Positions 53,364-62,984 of a stretch of 64,000 nt of DNA are shown here, piece after piece. The notes under the pieces are model-generated. The model was not told the origin of the DNA. It ran no database searches and was given only the letters and a program-made list of their open reading frames with translations. Source of the stretch: Rhodopseudomonas sp. BAL398 (GTDB taxonomy: Bacteria; Pseudomonadota; Alphaproteobacteria; Rhizobiales; Xanthobacteraceae). How positions within the stretch are numbered: position 1 is the first letter of the stretch; every line of letters starts with the position of its first letter. The stretch covers positions 3,162,001 through 3,226,000 of the forward strand of contig NZ_CP133111.1 of the NCBI RefSeq assembly GCF_033001325.1, written 5' to 3'. The position numbers were made by a program, and so were the translations under genes.

Positions 53364-56146
53364 GTTCGCGCGGTTTCTCCGAAGCCGCGCAATCCGAATT
53401 CGCCACGCCGACTTACGGCACCAAGGCGACGATCCCGGAGCTCGATCCGGAGCTGGCCAGGCAGCTCGGCTTCACCACCGCGGAGGAGGACGCCGAATTC
53501 GCCCGCGCGCCGCGCAACAAGATGGAAGGGCTCGGCGTCCAGGCCACCGCCGAGGCGTTGGAAGCGCTGATCCGCGACGGCCGCCCGGAATTCAAGGGCG
53601 ACGACGGCGGCGTCAAGGTCTGGACTCCGCATCGCCCGCCGCGCCCGGACAAATCCGAAGGCGGCGTCCGCTTCGTGATCAAATCCGAATATGAGCCCAA
53701 GGGCGACCAGCCGACCGCCATCAAGGAACTGGTCGAGGGCATCCAGCGCAACGACCGCACGCAGGTGCTGCTCGGCGTCACCGGCTCAGGCAAGACCTAC
53801 ACGATGGCCAAGGTGATCGAGGCGACGCAGCGCCCGGCGATCATCCTGGCGCCGAACAAGACGCTGGCGGCGCAGCTCTATGGCGAGTTCAAGAGCTTCT
53901 TCCCCGACAACGCCGTGGAGTATTTCGTCTCCTATTACGATTACTACCAGCCCGAAGCCTATGTGCCGCGCACCGACACCTATATCGAGAAGGATTCCTC
54001 GATCAACGAACAGATCGACCGGATGCGGCATTCGGCGACGCGCGCGCTGCTGGAGCGCGACGACGTCATCATCGTCGCCTCGGTGAGCTGCATCTATGGT
54101 ATCGGCTCGGTCGAGACCTATACGGCGATGACCTTCGCGCTGAAAAAGGGCGAGCGCATCGACCAGCGGCAGCTGATCGCCGATCTGGTGGCGCTGCAAT
54201 ACAAGCGCACCCAGGCGGAATTCACCCGCGGCACTTTCCGGGTGCGCGGCGACGTCATCGATATCTTTCCGGCGCATTACGAAGACCGGGCCTGGCGCGT
54301 CAATCTGTTCGGCGACACCATCGAGAGCATCGAGGAATTCGACCCGCTCACCGGCCACAAGCAGGACGAGCTGGAATTCTGCAAGATCTATGCGAATTCG
54401 CATTATGTGACGCCGCGGCCGACGCTGATCCAGGCGATGAAGTCGATCAAGGCCGAGCTGAAATGGCGGCTCGAGCAGCTGCACGATCAGGGCCGGCTGC
54501 TCGAAGCGCAGCGGCTGGAGCAGCGCACCACCTTCGATCTCGAAATGATGGAAGCCACCGGCTCCTGCGCCGGCATCGAAAACTATTCGCGCTATCTCAC
54601 CGGCCGCCGCCCCGGCGAGCCGCCGCCGACTCTGTTCGAATATGTCCCCGACAACGCGCTGGTGTTCGCCGACGAAAGCCACGTCACCGTGCCGCAGATC
54701 GGCGGCATGTTCAAAGGCGATTTTCGACGCAAGGCGACACTTGCGGAATATGGATTTCGCTTGCCGTCCTGCATGGACAATCGGCCGCTGCGGTTCGAAG
54801 AATGGGACATGATGCGCCCGCAATCGGTCGCGGTGTCGGCGACGCCGGCGGCGTGGGAGCTGAATGAGAGCGGCGGCGTGTTCGTCGAGCAGGTGATTCG
54901 TCCGACCGGGCTGATCGACCCGCCGGTCGACATCAGGCCCGCAAGGACCCAGGTCGACGACCTGGTCGGCGAAGTCCGCGCCACCGCGGCGGCCGGCTAT
55001 CGTTCGCTGATCACCGTGCTGACCAAGCGGATGGCCGAGGACCTGACGGAATATCTGCACGAACAGGGCGTCCGCGTCCGCTACATGCATAGCGACATCG
55101 ACACTATCGAGCGGATCGAGATCATTCGCGATCTGCGCTTGGGCGCGTTCGACGCGCTGGTCGGCATCAATCTCTTGCGCGAGGGCCTCGACATTCCGGA
55201 ATGCGCGCTGGTGGCAATCCTCGACGCCGACAAGGAAGGCTTTCTGCGCTCGGAGACTTCGCTGATCCAGACCATCGGCCGCGCCGCGCGAAACGTTGAC
55301 GGCCGCGTCATCCTCTATGCCGATCACGTCACCGGCTCGATGACCCGCGCCATCGCCGAGACCGACCGCCGCCGCGAAAAGCAGGTCGAATATAATACCG
55401 AGCACAACATCACGCCGGAGAGCATCAAGAAGTCGATCGGCGACATTATGAACAGCGTCTATGAGCGCGACCACGTGCTGGTCGAGATCGGCGGCGGCAC
55501 CGCGTCGTGGTCCGACGATGTCTCAAGCATCGGGCATAATTTCGAGGCGGTGCTGGGCGATCTCGAAACCAGGATGCGCGAGGCCGCGGCCGATCTGAAT
55601 TTCGAGGAAGCAGCCAGGTTGCGCGACGAAGTCAAACGCCTGCGCGCCACTGAGCTCGCCGTAGTCGACGACCCCACCGCCAAACAACGCAGCGTGCAAA
55701 GCAAGGCCGGATCATTCAAGGGCGCCAAGCAGTTCGGCGCGAGCGCAAATCTGCCGAAGCAATCCGACAAACGCGGCGGCAACAACACCCCGCGCGCACC
55801 CTCCCTCTTGCGAGGAGGGTCGGCCGCCGAAGGCGGCCGGGGTGGGGCCTCTGCTCCCTCCCCCCTTGCGGGGGAGGGTCGGGGTGGGGGGTCGGCAACG
55901 GGATCGTCCAAAATCCACAAGCCCGACCTCGACGAAATGGGCATCGCCACCTGGCACGAGGTCAAACCCGCCCGCGGCAAAAAGGTCGAGCGCCCGCGCA
56001 AGCCGACGCTCGACGAAATGGGCCCGGGCAGCGAGAGCAGGATCTTTCAGCCGAAGAATTCGCGGGAGAGCGGGCCGGAATTCGGCCCGGCGCCACGAAG
56101 TAGCGGCGGCGCGCCGGGGCATCGGGGTGGGTGGAAGAAGAGGTAA
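53348..56146 (+). CDS. uvrB: Excinuclease ABC subunit B
   Basis: Protein of 932 residues from the GTG at 53348, longer than the usual 670-720. UvrB is the damage-verifying helicase of nucleotide excision repair. The core begins near residue 105. Walker A is GVTGSGKT (143-150), the beta-hairpin is [10 protein letters not shown], and the helicase motifs and the UvrC-binding UVR motif ([15 protein letters not shown], about 750-765) are intact. About residues 814-848 are the in-frame translation of a palindromic repeat. The true start is uncertain because of the repeat upstream; a start closer to the core would still give a working enzyme. Confidence 0.93.
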   Translation: MPRAVSSRGFSEAAQSEFATPTYGTKATIPELDPELARQLGFTTAEEDAEFARAPRNKMEGLGVQATAEALEALIRDGRPEFKGDDGGVKVWTPHRPPRPDKSEGGVRFVIKSEYEPKGDQPTAIKELVEGIQRNDRTQVLLGVTGSGKTYTMAKVIEATQRPAIILAPNKTLAAQLYGEFKSFFPDNAVEYFVSYYDYYQPEAYVPRTDTYIEKDSSINEQIDRMRHSATRALLERDDVIIVASVSCIYGIGSVETYTAMTFALKKGERIDQRQLIADLVALQYKRTQAEFTRGTFRVRGDVIDIFPAHYEDRAWRVNLFGDTIESIEEFDPLTGHKQDELEFCKIYANSHYVTPRPTLIQAMKSIKAELKWRLEQLHDQGRLLEAQRLEQRTTFDLEMMEATGSCAGIENYSRYLTGRRPGEPPPTLFEYVPDNALVFADESHVTVPQIGGMFKGDFRRKATLAEYGFRLPSCMDNRPLRFEEWDMMRPQSVAVSATPAAWELNESGGVFVEQVIRPTGLIDPPVDIRPARTQVDDLVGEVRATAAAGYRSLITVLTKRMAEDLTEYLHEQGVRVRYMHSDIDTIERIEIIRDLRLGAFDALVGINLLREGLDIPECALVAILDADKEGFLRSETSLIQTIGRAARNVDGRVILYADHVTGSMTRAIAETDRRREKQVEYNTEHNITPESIKKSIGDIMNSVYERDHVLVEIGGGTASWSDDVSSIGHNFEAVLGDLETRMREAAADLNFEEAARLRDEVKRLRATELAVVDDPTAKQRSVQSKAGSFKGAKQFGASANLPKQSDKRGGNNTPRAPSLLRGGSAAEGGRGGASAPSPLAGEGRGGGSATGSSKIHKPDLDEMGIATWHEVKPARGKKVERPRKPTLDEMGPGSESRIFQPKNSRESGPEFGPAPRSSGGAPGHRGGWKKR
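55787..55891. repeat. Palindromic repeat (family D-related) inside uvrB 3' coding region
   Basis: CACCCTCCCTCTTGCGAGGAGG, then CGGCCGCCGAAGGCGGCCG, then CCCTCCCCCCTTGCGGGGGAGG. It is read through in frame as a Gly/Ser/Arg-rich segment of about 35 residues in UvrB. Confidence 0.85.
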
Positions 56147-56198
56147 GGACGGCGCCATTCGGCTTGCGCCATTCCCTGACGCAGAATAGCCTGCTGTC

Positions 56199-56477
56199 AT
56201 GATCCGCTCGTTCCGGGATACGGCAACTGCGCGGCTGTTCGCGGACCAGGACGTGCCACGCTTTCGTGCCATCGAACGGCAAGCCCGTCGCAAGCTGCTG
56301 TGGCTGGACGGCGCGGGAAAGCTCAACGATCTGCGGCAGCCGCCCGGCAACCGTCTCGAAGCTCTCAAGGGCGATCGCCGCGGACAATATTCAATCCGCA
56401 TCAACGATCAGTGGCGGATCTGTTTCGAATGGCATGATGACGGCGCAGAGATGGTCGAGATCGTGGACTATCACTAG
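56199..56477 (+). CDS. higB: HigB-type toxin (RelE/ParE fold)
   Basis: Protein of 92 residues with the HigB core: DTATARLF at the start, LNDLRQPPGNRLEALKGDR in the middle and GQYSIRINDQWRICFEW, the strand pair with the catalytic arginine region. It would cut mRNA on the ribosome when freed from its antitoxin. It is first in the operon with the antitoxin second, the reversed order usual for HigBA, with 12 bases between. Confidence 0.9.
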   Translation: MIRSFRDTATARLFADQDVPRFRAIERQARRKLLWLDGAGKLNDLRQPPGNRLEALKGDRRGQYSIRINDQWRICFEWHDDGAEMVEIVDYH

Positions 56478-56489
56478 AGGACGGCGACG

Positions 56490-56795
56490 ATGGCCCGAAC
56501 AAGACAACTGCCCCCCATTCCTCCCGGCGAAATCCTGATCGAGGAATTCATGAAGCCGAACGGGATCAGCCAGAACCGGCTGGCGCGCGACATCGACGTC
56601 AACCCGGCCCGCGTCAACGACATCGTGCACGGCCGCTCGGCCATCACCGCCGCCGTCGCGCTGCGGCTGGCAAAGTATTTCGGCACCACGCCAGAACTCT
56701 GGATGAACCTGCAGGCCTCCTACGACCTCCGCCGCGCGAGAGCCAGCGACTGGCCCAGCATCGAGCCGCGGGTGCGGGTGCTGGCGGCGGAGTAG
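56490..56795 (+). CDS. higA: HigA-type antitoxin (XRE family)
   Basis: Protein of 101 residues with the start PPIPPGEILIEEFMKPNGIS and an XRE helix-turn-helix (QNRLARDIDVNPARVNDIVHGR), followed by LRLAKYFGTTPELWMNLQ, all typical for HigA. It would bind and neutralise HigB and repress the operon. Confidence 0.92.
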   Translation: MARTRQLPPIPPGEILIEEFMKPNGISQNRLARDIDVNPARVNDIVHGRSAITAAVALRLAKYFGTTPELWMNLQASYDLRRARASDWPSIEPRVRVLAAE

Positions 56796-56843
56796 GCCGG
56801 CTGCATTCAGCGGGCTCCGAACTGGCCTATCTGGAGGGATAAG

Positions 56844-57131
56844 ATGGTGAGAGCGCGAGTCTTCGACGCGGCCGACTATCTCGATAGTCCGGAGATGATC
56901 GCCGCCTATCTCAACGAGGCTTTTGCATCCGAAGATCCGGCGCTGATCGCCAAGGCGATCGGCGCCGTGGCGCGCGCACAGGGCATGACCGATGTCGCGG
57001 AAAAGGCCGGCCTGTCGCGAGAAAATCTCTATCGTGCACTCGGCGGCGACGCCAAGCCGGAATTCGCCACCGTGCTCAAGGTCCTGCACGCGCTGGGGAT
57101 CGATCTGGTGGCGCAGACCCGGGTGGTGTAA
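56844..57131 (+). CDS. Lone HigA-like addiction-module antidote
   Basis: Protein of 95 residues with the start DAADYLDSPEMIAAYLNEAF and the helix-turn-helix MTDVAEKAGLSRENLYRALGG, the pattern of the putative addiction-module antidote family. Its usual partner is a RelE-like toxin gene just upstream; here only 48 bases separate it from higA and no toxin frame is present. It may serve as a spare antitoxin, a regulator, or a remnant. GGAGG lies eight bases before the ATG. Confidence 0.8.
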   Translation: MVRARVFDAADYLDSPEMIAAYLNEAFASEDPALIAKAIGAVARAQGMTDVAEKAGLSRENLYRALGGDAKPEFATVLKVLHALGIDLVAQTRVV

Positions 57132-57136
57132 GTCGA

Positions 57137-57166
57137 TTGACAAAGTAAGAATTTTTCCTTACTTTG
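57137..57166 (+). promoter_or_regulatory. Promoter and operator of prlF-yhaV
   Basis: TTGACA at 57137-57142 and TACTTT at 57160-57165 are 17 bases apart. The perfect dyad CAAAGTAAG (57141-57149), eight bases, CTTACTTTG (57158-57166) lies exactly over this promoter. It is the expected binding site for the PrlF antitoxin or the PrlF-YhaV complex. Confidence 0.75.
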
Positions 57167-57192
57167 CCTCCTCCCCTCCAAGGTTTCCGACC

Positions 57193-57519
57193 ATGTCCCA
57201 CCCCGTCGAAGAACTCAGCACCCTCTCCTCCAAGGGCCAGACCACGGTCCCGAAGTCCGTACGCCAGGCGCTGGGCCTCAGCGAAGGCGATCAGATCGCG
57301 TTTCGGGTCGATGAGACCGGTGTCACGCTGCGGCGGGCGGAGGACGCGCGGGACGATCCGGCGATGGCGGCGTTTCTGGCCTTCCTGGCGAAGGACATCG
57401 CAAGCCACCCGGCCAAGCTCAAGACGCTGTCTCCCGCAACGGCCAAGCGCATCGCGAAGCTGACCAAGGGCATGGTGTTCGATCCCGACGAGCCCATCGA
57501 AGGCGACGTCGACCTCTGA
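57193..57519 (+). CDS. prlF: PrlF-type antitoxin (AbrB-like swapped-hairpin)
   Basis: Protein of 108 residues. The N-terminus TLSSKGQTTVPKSVRQALGL is the SpoVT-AbrB-like DNA-binding barrel of PrlF/SohA. The C-terminal half, with TAKRIAKLTKGMVFDPDEPI, is the part that binds YhaV. The ATG at 57193 fits the promoter and the family length. Seven bases separate it from yhaV. Confidence 0.88.
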   Translation: MSHPVEELSTLSSKGQTTVPKSVRQALGLSEGDQIAFRVDETGVTLRRAEDARDDPAMAAFLAFLAKDIASHPAKLKTLSPATAKRIAKLTKGMVFDPDEPIEGDVDL

Positions 57520-57526
57520 GCGCGCC

Positions 57527-58027
57527 ATGATCGTCAACGGCTGGACGATCTATTGTCATCCGCTGTTTCTGGATCAACTGGCGCGGCTGATCGCAGGCGT
57601 CGAACGCGACAGGCAGAAGGATCCGGCGGACTACACCAGACGATCCAACATTAAGCTGCTGAATGCGATCCGGGCGATCATGCTGGAACGGATTCCGCAG
57701 GACCCGACCGACAAACGCTATCGGCTCGGCGGCACGCTCGGTGAGAATCGAAAACACTGGTTTCGCGACAAGTTCGGTAACGGCCGGTTCCGGCTGTTCT
57801 TCCGCTTCGATCTGCGCGCCAAGATCATCGTCTATGTCTGGGTCAATGACGAGACGACGCTGCGGACCTATGGGGCGAAGTCGGACGCCTATGCGGTGTT
57901 CGCGTCGATGCTGAAGGACGGCAATCCGCCGGATAGTTGGGATCGGCTGCTCCAAGCGAGCAGGGATCCGGAAGTGTTAAAGCGAACCGCAGAGATCATG
58001 AACAAGCCCGGCGAAGACAGCATGTGA
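57527..58027 (+). CDS. yhaV: YhaV-type toxin
   Basis: Protein of 166 residues with the YhaV pattern: NGWTIYCHPLFLDQLARL at the start, then YRLGGTLGENRKHWFRDKF and RFRLFFRFDLRAKIIVYVWVNDE, the RelE-like sheet. It would act as a ribosome-dependent RNase that slows growth when PrlF is degraded. It forms an operon with prlF under the shared promoter. Confidence 0.92.
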   Translation: MIVNGWTIYCHPLFLDQLARLIAGVERDRQKDPADYTRRSNIKLLNAIRAIMLERIPQDPTDKRYRLGGTLGENRKHWFRDKFGNGRFRLFFRFDLRAKIIVYVWVNDETTLRTYGAKSDAYAVFASMLKDGNPPDSWDRLLQASRDPEVLKRTAEIMNKPGEDSM

Positions 58028-58050
58028 GGCAGAGCGCTCAGCTTCCTCTT

Positions 58051-58186
58051 GTCCTGGCGCTGTGCAGCGCGAAGCGCTGCGGAGCAGTCCCGGAACTCGT
58101 GCCGATGCGCCAAAGAAACCGGGGCCCCGGATCTGCAGCGCATCGCGCCGCAAGGGCGGAGCGATGCGCTTTGTCCGGGGCACGGG
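58051..58186. repeat. Palindromic repeat, family F copy 2
   Basis: Contains GCGCTGTGCAGCGCGAAGCGC, ACCGGGGCCCCGG and GCGATGCGCTTTGTCCGGGGC stems and ends ccggggcacggg. It lies between yhaV and the thiolase gene. Confidence 0.7.
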
Positions 58187-58277
58187 TTGCGGACAGACCT
58201 TTGTAGTTTGAGGCGCCCATGTGTCGGGCACCGCGCCGTCCATCGTGGTTGGCCGGGTCAAGCCCGGCGGACAGCAA

Positions 58278-58304
58278 AAAGGGCGGCGCGATGCGCCGCC
58301 CTTT
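58278..58304 (-). terminator. Rho-independent terminator of the thiolase gene
   Basis: AAAGGGCGGCGC, loop GAT, GCGCCGCCCTTT with TTTTT at the 3' end on the minus strand. It lies 36 bases after the thiolase stop. Confidence 0.85.
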
Positions 58305-58340
58305 GTTCAGTCGAACGCTTCCGCGTCCGCTGCTATCCCC

Positions 58341-59594
58341 TCACACCCGCTCGATGATAATCGCCGGCGCCATGCCGCCCGCCGCGCACATCGTCACCAA
58401 CCCGCGCTTCAACCCGCGGCGTTCCAACTCGTCGAGCACGGTGCCGATCAGGATGGCGCCGGTGGCGCCGATCGGGTGGCCGAGCGCGATGGCGCCGCCA
58501 TTGACGTTGACCTTGTCGCGGTCGAGCTTGAGGTCGCGGATGAATTTCTCAGCGACCACCGCGAAGGCCTCGTTGATTTCCCACAGATCGATGTCGTCGA
58601 CGGTGAGGCCGGCCTTGGCCAGCACCTTGCGGGCGGCGGGCACCGGCGCGTTCAACATCAGGGTCGGGTCGTCGCCGATATTGGCCATCGCCACGATGCG
58701 CGCGCGCGGCTTGAGGCCGTGCTTCTCGGCATATTCTTTCGAGGTCAGCAGCACGGCGGCGGCGCCATCGACCACGCCCGAGGAATTGCCAGCGTGGTGG
58801 ACGTGCTCGATCTTCAGGTCGGGATATTTCTGGGTGATCTGCTTGCGATAGGTCGAGCCCTCGGCGTCGAGCGGATAGTCGGCCATCGCGGTGAAGGCCG
58901 GCTTCAGCGCCGCGAGGCCTTCGGCGGTGGTGTTCGGGCGCGGGAATTCGTCCTTGGCCAGCACCACATTGCCGGCGTCGTCGGTGACCGGCACCAGGCT
59001 CTTGTCGAAGCGGCCTTCCTTGATGGCGATCGCGGCGCGGCGCTGGCTTTCCAGCCCGAGCGCGTCGAGCGCTTCCCGAGAAATGCCTTCCATCGAGGCG
59101 ATGGCGTCGCCGCAGATGCCCTGATGCGACTGCGGATGCACCGCGTTGAGCCGCTTGTTGCCGCTGCCCATGCCGAGCGGCGGCTTGCCGGCGGCCATGT
59201 CCTCGGCGGCCATCGCGCCCGTGAGCGACATCATTTCGGTGCCGCCGGCGATCACCACGTCTTCCATGCCGGACATGATCTGCGCCGCGGCGAAATTCAC
59301 CGCCGTGATGCCGCCGCCGCAGAAGCGGTCCAGCGTGGTGCCGGAGGCCTTGATGTCGTAGCCGGCGTCGAGCGCCGCCATCCGGCCGAGATCGCCGCCC
59401 TGCTTGCCGCGCTGGGTCGAGGTCGACCAGATCACGTCGTCGACGTCGGCGGTGTCGAGCTTGTTGCGCTCGGCGATGGCGCGCAGCACGGTGGCGGCCA
59501 GATGTTGGGGATGATGCTCGGCGAGTGCGCCTTTGCCGACCTTGCCGATGCCACGAGGGGTGCGGACTGCGTCGATGATATAGGCGTCGGCCAT
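58341..59594 (-). CDS. Acetyl-CoA acyltransferase (thiolase)
   Basis: Protein of 417 residues. The reactive cysteine is Cys92 in DRFCGGGITAV. The second site has NEAFAVV, the histidine motif ALGHPIGATGA and the second cysteine in TMCAAGGMAPA. These are the thiolase motifs for cleavage or formation of 3-ketoacyl-CoA. Whether it works in fatty-acid or aromatic-compound beta-oxidation or in acetoacetyl-CoA synthesis is not clear. The start at 59594 (ATG after GGGAG) gives the family N-terminus ADAYIIDAVRTPRG. Confidence 0.93.
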   Translation of the reverse strand: MADAYIIDAVRTPRGIGKVGKGALAEHHPQHLAATVLRAIAERNKLDTADVDDVIWSTSTQRGKQGGDLGRMAALDAGYDIKASGTTLDRFCGGGITAVNFAAAQIMSGMEDVVIAGGTEMMSLTGAMAAEDMAAGKPPLGMGSGNKRLNAVHPQSHQGICGDAIASMEGISREALDALGLESQRRAAIAIKEGRFDKSLVPVTDDAGNVVLAKDEFPRPNTTAEGLAALKPAFTAMADYPLDAEGSTYRKQITQKYPDLKIEHVHHAGNSSGVVDGAAAVLLTSKEYAEKHGLKPRARIVAMANIGDDPTLMLNAPVPAARKVLAKAGLTVDDIDLWEINEAFAVVAEKFIRDLKLDRDKVNVNGGAIALGHPIGATGAILIGTVLDELERRGLKRGLVTMCAAGGMAPAIIIERV

Positions 59595-59864
59595 TTTGGT
59601 CTCCCGAGGTTTTTTGAAAGTTTTTCTTGCACGGGAGATTGTCCGGGACGGCCGTAAAGTCAAGCCGACGCAGCGCCGCCTGGCCATGCGCGGGCGACGG
59701 CGGCCGATTCCGGCAACAGCGGCACGGGCCGGCCGCGGCGCGCGACGACGCCCTGTGCAGGAAAGCTCGGCAGCCGGACGCCGCAGGGCCGGTTCCCGTC
59801 AACCTTAACTTAAGCCAGATCGGCTACGCCATAGGAAGACCTTCCTCGTTTCAGGCTGGATACT

Positions 59865-61949
59865 ATGAAAATCGGTACGCTCCTGACCATCGCGATCGCC
59901 TCGCTCTCGGCCGCCGCTGGCGGCCTTTCGGTGTATCTGGCGGCGACGAAATACGAGACGATGCAAAAGGTCACCACCGCGCAGGAGCGGCTGGCGCTGG
60001 TGCGCGCCGTCGGCGACATTCCCCGCTATCTCAATCCGGAGCGCGGCTTCTCCACCAACCTTCTGTTCGGGCCCGCCACCATCGATCCCAAAGCCCGCGC
60101 CGAACTCGCCGAGAAATATCGCAAGAATACCGACGGAGCGGTCGCCAAGATGAACCGGATCAGGGCCAGTTCGGTCGGCGCGCTCGACGACGGCGCCGAT
60201 GTCGCCAGCCGGATCGATGCGCTGAACGCGCGGTTCAAGGCGTTGCGCACGGCGATCGACACCACGCTCGACGGCCCGGCGGAGACCCGCCGCGACGCCG
60301 CCAAGAAAATTGTCGCCGACAATTCGGCCTTCAATGCCGCCGTCACCGCGCTGCTCGCCGAACAGGTCCGCCGGATCGCGGCGCTGAACGGCCAGGCCTA
60401 CCGCCAGGCGTCCTACGCCAATGTGGCCTGGACGCTGCGCGACATCGGCGGCCTCAATTCTAGCCTGCACAAGAACCTGGTCGGCGCCAACCGGGTGGCG
60501 ACCGAGGCGGAGCGGATGGCGATCAGCCGCTCGCAGGGCGCCGCCGACCAGATCCAGGCCTCGCTGCTGGAGCTGCGCGGCAATCCCGCCACCCCGGCCA
60601 ATGTCCGGGCCGCGCTCGACAAGATGCAGGAGACCTTCGTCGATCGCTTCGGCAAGGAATTGCAGCTGGTCAAGGCCGGCGCAGTCAGCGGCAAATACGA
60701 GCACGACACCGCCACCTATTTCGCCGAGACCCAGCTCGGCCTCGCCACCGTGATCGGCGTCCGTGAGGCGTTTTACGACAATGCCGAGGAGCTGCTCGAC
60801 ACCGCTTACGGCAACGCGCGTTTCAGCTTCGTGGTCGCGCTCGGCGTGCTGCTGGCGGTCGCCGCCGCCAGCGTCGCCATGGTGGTGATGGTCCGTCGCC
60901 GCATCATCCAGCCGATCGTCGGCATCACCGCGTCGATGTCGCGGCTGGCCAGCGGCGACGCTGCCGGAGAAATTCCGGCCAGCGACCGTCGCGACGAAAT
61001 CGGCGCGATGGCGGCCGCGGTCCAGGTGTTCAAGGACAATCTGATCACCGCCGAGAGGCTCGGCCGCGAGCAGGCGGCGGAGAACGACGCCAAGATGCGC
61101 CGCGCCCAGATGGTCGACGATCTGACCAGATCGTTCGAATCGCGGATCGGCGAGTTAGTCGACGGGCTGTCGTCTTCGTCCGCGATCATGGAGTCCACCG
61201 CGCGTTCGATGTCCTCGACCGCAACCACCACCGACCGCCAGGCCGGCCTCGTCGCCGGCGCCTCCGAACAGACCTCGTCGAATGTTCAGATGGTCGCCAG
61301 CGCGACCGAGGAACTGACGTCATCGATCACCGAGATCAGCCGTCAGGTGGCGCAATCGGCGCAGATCTCCGCCCGCGCCGTCGAGGACGCGCGCCGCACC
61401 GGCGACACCGCGCAGTCGCTCGCCGCCGGCGCGCAGAAGATCGGCGACGTGGTGACGCTGATTCAGAACATCGCCGCCCAGACCAACCTGCTGGCGCTGA
61501 ACGCCACCATCGAGGCCGCCCGCGCCGGCGAAGCCGGCCGCGGCTTCGCCGTGGTCGCCTCGGAGGTGAAATCGCTGGCCGGCCAGACCGCCAAGGCCAC
61601 CACCGAAATCTCCGAGCAGGTTGCCGCCATTCAGGGGGCCAGCGACGAGACCGTGACGGCGATCCGCAACGTGCTCGCGGTGATTACCGAGATCGAACAG
61701 ATCGGCGGCGCGATCGGCGCGGCGATCGAGCAGCAGGGCTCGGCCACCAGGGAGATCGCCCGCAACGTCCAGCAGGCGGCGCACGGCACCCAGGAGGTCA
61801 ACACCAACATCTCGGGCGTGCAGCAGGCCGCCAATCAGACCGGCGATGCCGCCACACAGGTGCTGGGGGCAGCCGAGCAATTGTCGCAGCAGTCGAAGGA
61901 CCTCGCCAGCCAAGTCAATCGCTTCCTCGAAGACGTCCGCGCTGCTTGA
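59865..61949 (+). CDS. Methyl-accepting chemotaxis protein with long periplasmic domain
   Basis: Transmembrane chemoreceptor of 694 residues. It has an N-terminal helix (about 6-27), a mostly helical periplasmic domain of about 290 residues without Cache motifs, and a second helix near 320-345. HAMP follows, then a signalling domain with [20 protein letters not shown] at the tip. The sensor differs from the two Cache receptors at 14470-18032, so it probably senses another signal. The C-terminus ([10 protein letters not shown]) has no CheR-docking motif. Confidence 0.92.
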   Translation: MKIGTLLTIAIASLSAAAGGLSVYLAATKYETMQKVTTAQERLALVRAVGDIPRYLNPERGFSTNLLFGPATIDPKARAELAEKYRKNTDGAVAKMNRIRASSVGALDDGADVASRIDALNARFKALRTAIDTTLDGPAETRRDAAKKIVADNSAFNAAVTALLAEQVRRIAALNGQAYRQASYANVAWTLRDIGGLNSSLHKNLVGANRVATEAERMAISRSQGAADQIQASLLELRGNPATPANVRAALDKMQETFVDRFGKELQLVKAGAVSGKYEHDTATYFAETQLGLATVIGVREAFYDNAEELLDTAYGNARFSFVVALGVLLAVAAASVAMVVMVRRRIIQPIVGITASMSRLASGDAAGEIPASDRRDEIGAMAAAVQVFKDNLITAERLGREQAAENDAKMRRAQMVDDLTRSFESRIGELVDGLSSSSAIMESTARSMSSTATTTDRQAGLVAGASEQTSSNVQMVASATEELTSSITEISRQVAQSAQISARAVEDARRTGDTAQSLAAGAQKIGDVVTLIQNIAAQTNLLALNATIEAARAGEAGRGFAVVASEVKSLAGQTAKATTEISEQVAAIQGASDETVTAIRNVLAVITEIEQIGGAIGAAIEQQGSATREIARNVQQAAHGTQEVNTNISGVQQAANQTGDAATQVLGAAEQLSQQSKDLASQVNRFLEDVRAA

Positions 61950-61997
61950 GCCAGGCACCGCCGTGCCGCGTGAAGCGAATGCCGCTCCGGCCGAACC

Positions 61998-62306
61998 TCA
62001 GCGATCCGGCATCAGCATCCCGGCGGCGGCGATGGCGGCTTCGGCATCGGCCGCCAACAGAAACTCGCCCCGCGAAAGCGTGGTGGCGCCGGCGATCACC
62101 GCGGCGCGTTTCGGGCAGATGCCGAGACAGCCGGTCTGCACCAGGCGTGGCGGCTTGATGTGCTGGGCGGCGCCGCGCCGCTTCAGCTCGGCCTTGAGCG
62201 CCTTGCGCAGCGCCTTGCCGTCGGCCACGCGCGACAAGCATTTCTTGCAAACCAACACTGGCGAGGCGCGACGCGGCCGGGCAATGACGACGGATGGACT
62301 GACCAT
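61998..62306 (-). CDS. Thioredoxin-like [2Fe-2S] ferredoxin-type protein
   Basis: Protein of 102 residues with LVCKKCLSR (C-x2-C) near the N-terminus and QTGCLGICPKRAAV (C-x3-C) in the middle. Four cysteines thus lie in the spacing of thioredoxin-like [2Fe-2S] ferredoxins. The likely role is electron transfer or metal handling. The start at 62306 follows GAGG closely. It is a single gene facing the histone-like gene divergently. Confidence 0.7.
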   Translation of the reverse strand: MVSPSVVIARPRRASPVLVCKKCLSRVADGKALRKALKAELKRRGAAQHIKPPRLVQTGCLGICPKRAAVIAGATTLSRGEFLLAADAEAAIAAAGMLMPDR

Positions 62307-62448
62307 GACCTCGATATAGGCGCGGCGCCCGCGATGTCGAGCTCGCCGCCGCGCAACCCCGAGGCGCAACCCCGAATTGCCAATTCGACGCCGCGCCCGC
62401 ATAGTCGATCGAACCATCCCTCCCGACCGAATCTCAAGGAAATCACCA

Positions 62449-62889
62449 ATGGCGGACGCCGAACTGGATGTCATCATCCGGCAGCTTGCAAAGCAGCAGC
62501 ACAAGACCCTGATGGCCGCCGCCAAGGCGCGGCGCGATCGCGCCCTGGGCCTCGCCGCCAAGGCCAAGGACGCCGCCGCCAAGCAGCGCTTCAAGCAGAT
62601 CGCGGCGGCGACGATGGAGCAAGGCAGCGCCGCCGCCAAGCGGCTGCAGATCTCGGCCGACAACGCCGCCGACAGTTACGCCCGCGCGCTGCGCAAAGCA
62701 GCCGAAGCGCCGGCCGCCAAGCCGCTGGCGCCTGCCAAGAAGAGCGCCGAGAAGCCCGCTGCCGAAAAGCCTGCCAAGAAAATCCCGGCCAACAAGATCC
62801 CGACGGGCAAAAAGCCGGCCACCAAAAAAGCCGCTGCGCCGCGCCCCAAGAAGGCCGCCGGCAAATCCGCGACAAAGACCAAGGCCTGA
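62449..62889 (+). CDS. Histone H1-like Lys/Ala-rich protein
   Basis: Protein of 146 residues. The first 80 residues are a helical, charged segment (LDVIIRQLAKQQHKTLMAAA and onward). The last 65 are a Lys/Ala/Pro-rich tail with AAPRPKKAAGKSATKTK, of the histone H1 type. Such proteins coat DNA and are called histone-like in several bacteria. The tail is also what low-complexity drift gives, so the function is inferred. AAGGAA lies eight bases before the ATG. Confidence 0.7.
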   Translation: MADAELDVIIRQLAKQQHKTLMAAAKARRDRALGLAAKAKDAAAKQRFKQIAAATMEQGSAAAKRLQISADNAADSYARALRKAAEAPAAKPLAPAKKSAEKPAAEKPAKKIPANKIPTGKKPATKKAAAPRPKKAAGKSATKTKA

Positions 62890-62915
62890 ACCAAGCCTGA
62901 TGACGACCGGACGCG

Positions 62916-62943
62916 GTTGTGGCGGCGCAGACGCCGCCACAAC
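62916..62943. terminator. Bidirectional hairpin between convergent genes
   Basis: GTTGTGGCGGCG, loop CAGA, CGCCGCCACAAC: a 12-base-pair perfect stem between the ends of the histone-like gene (plus) and the DUF1236 gene (minus). There is no strong T-run on either side. Confidence 0.5.
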
Positions 62944-62984
62944 GAAAGACCGTAGTCGCGGCGGCCTGACGCCGGCCGCTTCGA

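Noticed and set aside
53786-55474. 562-codon minus-strand frame opposite uvrB
   Set aside because: Antisense shadow; uvrB motifs are on the plus strand.
58221-59657. 478-codon plus-strand frame opposite the thiolase
   Set aside because: Antisense shadow of a well-defined thiolase gene.
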